A DNA stretch of 22,018 nt from Candidatus Cloacimonadota bacterium. GTDB taxonomy: Bacteria; Cloacimonadota; Cloacimonadia; JGIOTU-2. The stretch is taken from contig JAGHCS010000036.1 in NCBI GenBank assembly GCA_021160355.1, positions 1-22,018 on the forward strand, given 5' to 3'. This document shows positions 16,139-22,018 of this stretch, in pieces (position 1 is the first letter of the stretch; every line of letters starts with the position of its first letter). The notes under the pieces were generated by a model. It saw only the letters and a list, made by a program, of their open reading frames with translations. It had not been told where the DNA came from and ran no database searches. The position numbers and the translations under genes are program-made.

Positions 16139-17407
16139 ATGGAAGAACTAGTAGATCTAAAAGAAATGCAAAAAATGACTTTGCCTGAACTGCACAAGAT
16201 AGCAAAAGGGTACGAGATAAAGAACTTTAAAACCATGAATAAAGAAACGTTAATGTTCGCTATCCTCGATGCTCAGGCAGCAAATGAAGGATTGGTCTTC
16301 ACCACAGGTGTTATCGATCTTACACCCGAAGGATATGGCTTTTTGCGATCGCCACAATCCAATTATATAAGCGGACCTAGCGACATTTACGTATCCAAAG
16401 CTCAGGTGAAAAAATTTCACATCAAACAGGGAAATATCATTTCCGGTCCTGTGCGTTCACCAAAAGAAGATGAAAAATACTTCGCTCTCATCAGGATTGA
16501 TGCGATCAATAATGAACCGCCTTTACGTGCATATGAAACCCCAAATTTTGATTATCTGACACCGCTTTATCCTGAAGAGAAACTCAATCTTGAAACCGAT
16601 AAGGATGAACTCTCCACACGAATAATCGATCTCTTTACACCGATCGGGAAAGGGCAGAGAGGACTCATTGTTGCCGCACCTCGTACAGGAAAAACAGTAC
16701 TGCTCCAAAAGCTTGCAAATGCAATTCTCACTAATCATCCTGAAGTATATGTGATCTTTCTTCTTGTAGATTAACGCCCGGAAGAAGTCACAGAGATGAA
16801 GCGTATCGTAAAACCTGAGAATTCAGAAGTTGTCAGCTCCACTTTCGATGAAACTGCCCACCATCATGTTCGCTTGGCAGAAATGGTCATGGCAAAAGCA
16901 AAAAGAATGGTTGAATACGGACGCGATGTCGTTATCCTGCTTGATAGTATTACTCGTCTTGCCCGTGCATATAACACGCTCATGCCTGCAAGCGGAAAAG
17001 TGCTTTCCGGTGGTGTTGATGCAAATGCACTTCACAAACCGAAACGGTTTTTCGGAGCTGCACGTAACACCGAAGAAAGTGGCAGCTTGACCATTATGTC
17101 AACCGCACTTATTCACACAGGCAGCAAAATGGATACTGTTATCTTTGAGGAATTCAAAGGCACTGGTAATATGGAACTTGTTCTTGACCGCTCAATCAGC
17201 GACCTGAGGATGTTCCCTGCTATCGACCTGATTACTTCTGGAACACGCCGCGAAGAACTTCTTCTCTCCGACGAGGTGAGAAACCGTGTATTTATTCTTC
17301 GTAAGATCCTGAAAAATCAAAGTCCCTATGATGCGATTGAACTTCTTAAGAACAAGATGAAAGGAACAAAGAATAATCAGGAATTCCTGAAATTAATGAG
17401 CAGTTGA
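16139..17407 (+). pseudogene. rho: Transcription termination factor Rho, interrupted by an in-frame TAA at the catalytic Glu codon
   Basis: Rho is the hexameric RNA-dependent ATPase that ends transcription. The frame spans 422 residue positions (E. coli Rho has 419) and aligns along its entire length. The N-terminal helical domain and the RNA-binding OSB fold ('GYGFLRSPQSNY', 'DIYVSKAQVKKF') come first. Walker A is 'AAPRTGKT', Walker B ends at Asp269 in 'VVILLD', the Q/R-loop region is 'GGVDANALHKPKRFFGAAR', and the arginine finger is near Arg370 ('SGTRREELL'). Codon 212 (16772-16774) is TAA, inside 'LLVD*RPEEVTEM', where Rho has the conserved catalytic Glu (E. coli Glu211). One base, T for G, would restore it. 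No frameshift or decay is seen downstream. AGGAG (16130-16134) precedes ATG 16139. It may be a sequencing error, a true mutation or recoding. Confidence 0.93.
16772..16774 (+). other. In-frame TAA stop inside rho
   Basis: The TAA sits between GAT (Asp211) and CGC (Arg213). In the Rho family this position is a nearly invariant Glu, so GAA is the expected codon. The next ATG in frame is at 16796, with a weak GGAAG 11 bases upstream of it. A product re-initiated there would lack both the catalytic Glu and the adjoining Arg. Confidence 0.95.
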
Positions 17408-17417
17408 TATTCTGTAT

Positions 17418-18452
17418 ATGAAAAAAACTATCTCCCTGATCATAGTCTTTTTCTCCCTTTACACAATATCTTTATTGGGTCATTCCCTTTCTGTCGTATA
17501 CAGTCATATTGCCAAGGATGAGTATGCCACTGCTTTTCAAAAGTTAAAATCTATACTCCCACAGTGTAAAGATGACGAAGAAAAAGTGGAGATCCTCTAT
17601 CTCCTGGGACAATGCACAGATAATGCAAATGATGCCTCTTTCTATTATAAAGAGATACTCAAAGAGAAGGAAAACGCATATACTGATAGAGCACTCATCC
17701 ATCTTGCAAAGATCAGTTTGACTCATGAAGACTGGAAAGCAGCCACACAATATTCAGAAAAACTGCTCAAAAAAACCTTTTCTTTGTATTACTCAGAAGC
17801 TCTCTTTATGAAGGCACAGGCACATTTTTGCTGTGCTGAATATTTTCCTGCGATCACTTCGTATAAAGAATTCATAAACATATCTCTGGATTCCTCTCAA
17901 CGGGAATTGGCAATGCTAAATTGTGGTACTGCATACTATGAACTCAAGCAGTATAGGAAAGCCATCGAACAGTTCTCTCAAATACAGGAAGAAAATCCGA
18001 ACAGTAATTTTAATCCCTATTTGCTCTATTTGTTGGGATTGTGTTATGAATCCAGTGCAGAATACACAGATGCGATCACCCATTACAAAACACTTACAAA
18101 TGACTACCCATACTCACAGTATTCACCTCTTGCAGAGCAGCAGCTTGTGTCATTGATCGAGAAAGGACACTACTCATCATCCCTCACAACGCTGCCGCAG
18201 ACCGATGAGCTTCTCGAGAAAAAATATATTGTTCAACTCGCTGCTTTGGACAACTCGACTCAAGCCCATCAGGCAGAAGATGAATATAAGAATCAGGGAG
18301 TGAAAAACACGTTTATCTTTACAAAATCCGTGAACGGGAAAATTTATTATGCTGTTGGTGTCGGTCCCTATTCGACTGAAGAAGAAGCACTCTACAAAAA
18401 AAAACGCCTTGCAGAAGAAAACATCAGTTCATACGTGTATAAAAAACCATGA
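17418..18452 (+). CDS. Exported TPR protein with C-terminal SPOR domain
   Basis: A 344-residue protein with a signal peptide (residues 1-21). TPR-like repeats fill residues ~30-250, for example 'DYPYSQYSPLAEQQLV', 'YFPAITSYKEFINISL', 'QYRKAIEQFSQIQEENP' and 'EYTDAITHYKTLTNDYP'. The last ~75 residues form a SPOR domain, starting 'KYIVQLAALDNSTQAHQAED' and including 'YYAVGVGPYSTEEEA'. SPOR domains bind glycan strands lacking stem peptides, so the protein probably acts in the periplasm at division or remodelling sites. The gene follows rho by 10 bases and its stop overlaps the mutS start by 4 bases. Its precise partner is unknown. Confidence 0.85.
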   Translation: MKKTISLIIVFFSLYTISLLGHSLSVVYSHIAKDEYATAFQKLKSILPQCKDDEEKVEILYLLGQCTDNANDASFYYKEILKEKENAYTDRALIHLAKISLTHEDWKAATQYSEKLLKKTFSLYYSEALFMKAQAHFCCAEYFPAITSYKEFINISLDSSQRELAMLNCGTAYYELKQYRKAIEQFSQIQEENPNSNFNPYLLYLLGLCYESSAEYTDAITHYKTLTNDYPYSQYSPLAEQQLVSLIEKGHYSSSLTTLPQTDELLEKKYIVQLAALDNSTQAHQAEDEYKNQGVKNTFIFTKSVNGKIYYAVGVGPYSTEEEALYKKKRLAEENISSYVYKKP

Positions 18453-21085
18453 GAACAAAGAAATCTCCTGACCTTCCGCACGAGCACACACCTCTCATTC
18501 AGCAGTTTCTTTCCATCAAAAAGGAGCAGCCGGATGCACTCCTGCTTTTCCGAATGGGAGATTTTTACGAAACATTTTTTGAAGATGCAAAAAGAGCTTC
18601 AAAGCTTCTGGGAATTACCCTTACCACAAGAGATAAAAAAAAGAAAAATCCAGTTCCACTTGCTGGATTCCCCTATCACGCACTGGAAAATTATCTAAAA
18701 AAACTCCTGGACCAAGGTGTAAAAGTCGCAATATGTGAGCAGGTCGAAGATCCGAAAAAAACAAAGAAACTTGTGAAAAGAAAAATCGTAGAGGTGATTA
18801 CTCCGGGCACCATTCTTGAAGAAAACTACCTTAAGGGAAGTGGGAATAATTATCTTAGTGCAGTGTATGAAGGAAAATCAAGCTGCGGAATCGCCTCTAT
18901 CGATATTTCAACCGGGGAATTTACCTGCACAGAAGTTCCCTTCGACCGGATTGTCGATGAGATCGCAAGAATTCATCCCACAGAAATACTTCTTCCCGAA
19001 ACAATAGAATCTGATCTTAGGGAAAAGATAAGCGTTTTCTATAATCCTGCATTTACAGAATATGAGACCTGGCGCTACGAATTTCCAGAAGCTGAGGACA
19101 TTCTAAAAAAACATTTTGACGTACTCTCACTTGAAGGATTCGGGCTTTCAGGAAAAAATACGGCAACCTGTGCTTCAGCAGCAATTCTTTCTTATATAAA
19201 AGACTTGAAAGATAGTGCTCTTTCGCATATCATTGCACTCAGATTCTATTATCAGGGACAGTACATGCAGGTGGATGCGCTCTCCAGACATAATCTCGAA
19301 CTCACAGAATCTATGCGTACACGCTCCCAGCACGGCACACTTCTTGAAGTTATGGATGAGACAAAAACACCGATGGGAGGACGAAAACTCGTCAATTGGA
19401 TGCTCAACCCTCTGATGAAGAAGGAGCTCATCATCCAACGCCTCGATAGTGTTGATGAGCTGCTTGATAAAAGCCATGCCCGTAAAAATATTATTGAAAT
19501 CCTTTCCGAAATAGGAGATATTGAACGTATAATCAGCAAACTGGGAACAAATAAAGCATATCCCCGCGATTTGATCGCTCTGAAAAACTATCTCTCTTTG
19601 GCTCAGCCACTTGCAGAAATCATTTCCGGCTGCGACTCCGAATTACTTAAATCCTTATATGCATCCATTCAAAATTTTGATGAAGTAATACTTATTATCG
19701 AAAATGCACTCAATGAAGATGCTCCGCTTACTTTGCAGGATGGCGGAATAATCAAGGAGGGCTATAATAAAGAACTGGATGAACTGAGAAGCAAGAGTAA
19801 AACCGGGAAAAAATGGATCGCTGAACTCGAACAAAAAGAGATAGAAAAAACGGGTATTCCCAAGCTGAAAGTACGTTATAACAGCGTGTTCGGCTATTAC
19901 ATCGAGATAACAAAATCCTATCTCGACAAAGTGCCGGAAGATTATATTCGGAAACAGACACTGGTTAATGCAGAGCGCTATATCACTCCCGAACTGAAAG
20001 AATTTGAGAATCAGGTCCTCGGTGCTGAAGAACGCAGCACACAACTGGAGTATTCGCTTTTTATTGAAATTCGAGAAAACCTGAAAAACTTTATTCCCAG
20101 ATTTCAGCAATTCTCGGAGGTCATCTCCACACTCGATGTGCTCACCAATCTCTCACAAATTGCCTATTACAACCATTATGTGCGACCCGAAATTCATGAC
20201 GGCCATGAAATCCATATTGAAGAAGGAAGGCATCCGGTTATAGAAAAGCTTACTGCCGGCAATGAGTTCATCCCAAATGATACATTCCTGAATAATTCTT
20301 CGGATAGGATACTGCTCATTACGGGTCCGAACATGGCTGGTAAATCCACCTATTTAAGGCAAGTTGGCTTGATCATAATCATGGCGCAGATGGGCTCATT
20401 CATTCCGGCTGCCTCTGCTAAGATAGGTATTGTGGATAAGATATTTACACGAGTGGGCGCTTCCGATAATCTGGCACTTGGACAAAGCACATTTCTTGTA
20501 GAGATGATCGAAACTGCCAACATACTGCATAATGCAACACCCCGAAGTGTCGTTCTGCTCGACGAGATTGGGCGCGGTACCAGCACCTTTGACGGACTGA
20601 GCATTGCATGGGCTGTAGTTGAATATCTTCATGAAAATAATAAGATTGCGGCAAAAACACTCTTTGCCACGCATTATCATGAACTCACAGAACTTTCCAA
20701 TGTATATAAGGGTGTAAAAAATTATAACATTACTGCAAAAGAGTATAAGGATAGGATCATCTTTCTGCGAAAAGTAGTACCCGGAAGTGCGGATCAGAGT
20801 TATGGCATTCAAGTGGCAAAACTTGCAGGCATTCCTCAAAAAGTTATTGAGCGTGCTCAGGAAATCCTGGAAGAACTCGAAAAGAGCGAGTTTAACGAAT
20901 CCGGCATTCTGGAAAAGACAAAGAGGAAAAAAGCCGAGATCAATCAAACTTCTTTTATCGAAGTGCTCTCTCAAAAAACAAGTAAAGAAAGAGCCCTTAT
21001 CGAAGAATTGAAAGACCTTGACGTGAATGCACTCACCCCTATCGAAGCCCTTACTTTTCTTTCGAAATTAATAGAAAAACTTTAA
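18449..21085 (+). CDS. mutS: DNA mismatch repair protein MutS
   Basis: Recognises mismatches and starts methyl-directed or nick-directed repair. The 878 residues are normal for MutS1. The mismatch-reading Phe-X-Glu motif is Phe39-Tyr40-Glu41 in 'FRMGDFYETFFEDA'. The connector, lever and clamp regions follow, with 'VFGYYIEITKSY' and 'RYITPELKEFE' typical of the clamp/lever. The ABC ATPase has Walker A Gly626-Thr634 ('TGPNMAGKSTYLRQVG'), the signature region 'ASDNLALGQSTFLVEMIETA', Walker B Asp705-Glu706 in 'LLDEIGRGTSTFDG' and the switch 'FATHYHELTEL'. A C-terminal tail 'DVNALTPIEALTFLSKLI' contains the conserved TPxEAL. It starts by ATGA overlap with the SPOR gene. The gene is intact and should be functional. 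Confidence 0.97.
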   Translation: MRTKKSPDLPHEHTPLIQQFLSIKKEQPDALLLFRMGDFYETFFEDAKRASKLLGITLTTRDKKKKNPVPLAGFPYHALENYLKKLLDQGVKVAICEQVEDPKKTKKLVKRKIVEVITPGTILEENYLKGSGNNYLSAVYEGKSSCGIASIDISTGEFTCTEVPFDRIVDEIARIHPTEILLPETIESDLREKISVFYNPAFTEYETWRYEFPEAEDILKKHFDVLSLEGFGLSGKNTATCASAAILSYIKDLKDSALSHIIALRFYYQGQYMQVDALSRHNLELTESMRTRSQHGTLLEVMDETKTPMGGRKLVNWMLNPLMKKELIIQRLDSVDELLDKSHARKNIIEILSEIGDIERIISKLGTNKAYPRDLIALKNYLSLAQPLAEIISGCDSELLKSLYASIQNFDEVILIIENALNEDAPLTLQDGGIIKEGYNKELDELRSKSKTGKKWIAELEQKEIEKTGIPKLKVRYNSVFGYYIEITKSYLDKVPEDYIRKQTLVNAERYITPELKEFENQVLGAEERSTQLEYSLFIEIRENLKNFIPRFQQFSEVISTLDVLTNLSQIAYYNHYVRPEIHDGHEIHIEEGRHPVIEKLTAGNEFIPNDTFLNNSSDRILLITGPNMAGKSTYLRQVGLIIIMAQMGSFIPAASAKIGIVDKIFTRVGASDNLALGQSTFLVEMIETANILHNATPRSVVLLDEIGRGTSTFDGLSIAWAVVEYLHENNKIAAKTLFATHYHELTELSNVYKGVKNYNITAKEYKDRIIFLRKVVPGSADQSYGIQVAKLAGIPQKVIERAQEILEELEKSEFNESGILEKTKRKKAEINQTSFIEVLSQKTSKERALIEELKDLDVNALTPIEALTFLSKLIEKL

Positions 21086-21098
21086 ACAACTCAAGATA

Positions 21099-22018
21099 CT
21101 ATTCCTCGTCTTCTCCCAGTAGCTTCTTTAACAACTTCAGTTCCTCATCAGGAAACGAGTGCACCCCACTACTATCTTCAGGATATTTATCTAATAATTC
21201 CAATATCCTTTTCCCATCTTCCTCACTAATCTGGTAATGTGTTTTATGTGGAGTAGGTGGAACAACGATTTTCAAATAATTATTATTAACGAGAAATGAA
21301 AAATAAAAGGATTCGTCCCTACCTTGTTTATTTGTAAATACTACATGTATTGAATAGATGGAATCTTTGAGTTGTACTTCATAATCCAATACTTTTTCGA
21401 TATGAAAATCAGGATTATATTTTTCCAGATTTTCACTAGTGAAATAAACATACATTTTTTCAAGTGTATTATTTTCGAGATTCTCCTTGAATCTTAGAAG
21501 AAATTTTGTTATGACATTATTTATTTGAGGTGTAATTATTTTTTTTGTAGCAATAACCCCCAACTTCTGAAATGTCTCTGCTTTTATTTTTCTGTTTATT
21601 CGAGATATCTTTTGCTTTAGTGCTGGATAGGATCCCTTAGTTATTCTCTGCATTTTCTTTATATTTCTCTCGCATTGAAGATAAAAGACATAGGTTTCCA
21701 ACTCCTTTTTAGAAAGAGTATCCTTGGCATCATTAACGGCATCTGAGATGTTTATTTTTTCTTGTCCCAAGAAATCCAGGCTACTATTGATCTTAACATG
21801 CAGTTCCTCTGCAACATTCCTTTTTAATGATTTATGGAGCTCATCTTCTTTCTTTTTCAGTTCAAAATACTGATTGCAATAATTCTTGCTTGTATTAACG
21901 ATCCATCCTTCATGATTTTCATTAACAATACGATCTCGTTTTAAAAGGTAAGAATAGATTGTTTGCGAGGCAATATCCTCAGCAACTTCAAGACTTCCAA
22001 TTTTATATAATGCATAAT
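21099..22018 (-). CDS. Hypothetical protein, AT-rich, 5' end beyond window
   Basis: I do not recognise this gene. On the minus strand the frame ends with TAG at 21099-21101 and stays open to the right edge, giving at least 306 residues. No in-frame ATG lies between 21770 and 22018. A TTG at 21768-21770 could start a 223-residue form, but the upstream frame codes for protein-like sequence and is better read as part of the gene. The visible N-terminal part ('LEVAEDIASQTIYSYLLKRD') could be a helix-turn-helix-like helical unit, followed by a Lys/Glu-rich helical stretch. The C-terminal third is beta-rich ('YSIHVVFTNKQGRDESFYFS') and ends very acidic. It is convergent with mutS at 13 bases and far more AT-rich, suggesting acquisition by transfer. 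It might be a regulator or a defence/accessory protein. Confidence 0.65.
   Translation of the reverse strand, partial: YALYKIGSLEVAEDIASQTIYSYLLKRDRIVNENHEGWIVNTSKNYCNQYFELKKKEDELHKSLKRNVAEELHVKINSSLDFLGQEKINISDAVNDAKDTLSKKELETYVFYLQCERNIKKMQRITKGSYPALKQKISRINRKIKAETFQKLGVIATKKIITPQINNVITKFLLRFKENLENNTLEKMYVYFTSENLEKYNPDFHIEKVLDYEVQLKDSIYSIHVVFTNKQGRDESFYFSFLVNNNYLKIVVPPTPHKTHYQISEEDGKRILELLDKYPEDSSGVHSFPDEELKLLKKLLGEDEE

Noticed and set aside
16772..16774. General reassignment of TAA to Glu, or a selenocysteine/pyrrolysine codon
   Set aside because: TAA ends at least five other genes here (smc, PorV-like, both lyases, mutS) at family-consistent positions. Sec and Pyl use TGA and TAG, and the expected residue is Glu.
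16796..17407. A separate short gene made of the C-terminal half of Rho
   Set aside because: It is in the same frame as the upstream half with no gap in the alignment, and starting at ATG 16796 would drop conserved residues. One interrupted gene is the simpler reading.
20396..20974. Long open frame on the minus strand opposite mutS
   Set aside because: It lies opposite the highly conserved MutS ATPase domain. The Cys/Ile/Tyr-rich sequence with no domain is a typical antisense shadow. The same applies to 9173-9709 opposite the first lyase.
1..22018. CRISPR arrays, insertion sequences, prophage or attachment sites
   Set aside because: No direct-repeat array, transposase, integrase or terminal inverted repeats were seen. 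The only tRNA gene is not followed by a duplicated 3' end that I could find.

Overview
This 22 kb window carries chromosomal DNA of a moderately AT-rich, Gram-negative bacterium. The outer-membrane and secretion genes point to the FCB group: a PorV/PorQ-type barrel protein, an M6 protease with a Por (type IX) secretion sorting domain at its C-terminus, several exported TPR proteins and a DUF5683-like membrane protein. Candidatus Cloacimonadota or a neighbouring candidate phylum is my best guess. That placement is inference; no rRNA gene or other decisive marker is present.

Layout. Fifteen protein genes and one tRNA lie on the + strand. A single gene on the - strand enters from the right edge. 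(1) 1-2817: the C-terminal half of SMC, then an exported TPR protein. (2) 2864-2950: tRNA-Leu(CAA) with a likely promoter. (3) 3086-8142: an envelope/secretion block with the PorV-like barrel, a 1080-residue M6 metalloprotease carrying a T9SS sorting domain, and a DUF5683-like protein whose start overlaps the protease stop. (4) 8144-11278: two tandem, divergent MIO-type ammonia-lyases of the histidine ammonia-lyase (HAL) family. (5) 11284-14897: a 744-residue TPR lipoprotein (possibly PorW/SprE-like), an EcfT/CbiQ-like membrane protein, and truA. (6) 15016-21085: cupin, tsaB, rho, a TPR+SPOR protein and mutS, starting from a good sigma70-type promoter at 14918-14946. (7) 21099-22018: a minus-strand gene of unknown function, clearly more AT-rich than its neighbours and cut by the window edge.

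Most + strand genes are tightly packed. ATGA start/stop overlaps at 7450, 14166 and 18449 suggest translational coupling. The genes combine housekeeping (chromosome segregation, tRNA modification, transcription termination, mismatch repair), cell-envelope and secretion work, and amino-acid deamination, which fits an amino-acid-fermenting anaerobe.

The most striking observation is in rho. The gene is full length and well conserved along its whole reading frame, but a TAA stop replaces one codon exactly where the catalytic glutamate of the Rho ATPase belongs (16772-16774). At least five other genes here end in TAA, so general recoding is unlikely. A base-call error, a strain-level nonsense mutation or local readthrough are the candidates. 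I found no convincing new multi-gene system. The best leads are the rho stop, the divergent second ammonia-lyase, the secretion block, and the unrecognised AT-rich gene at the right edge.
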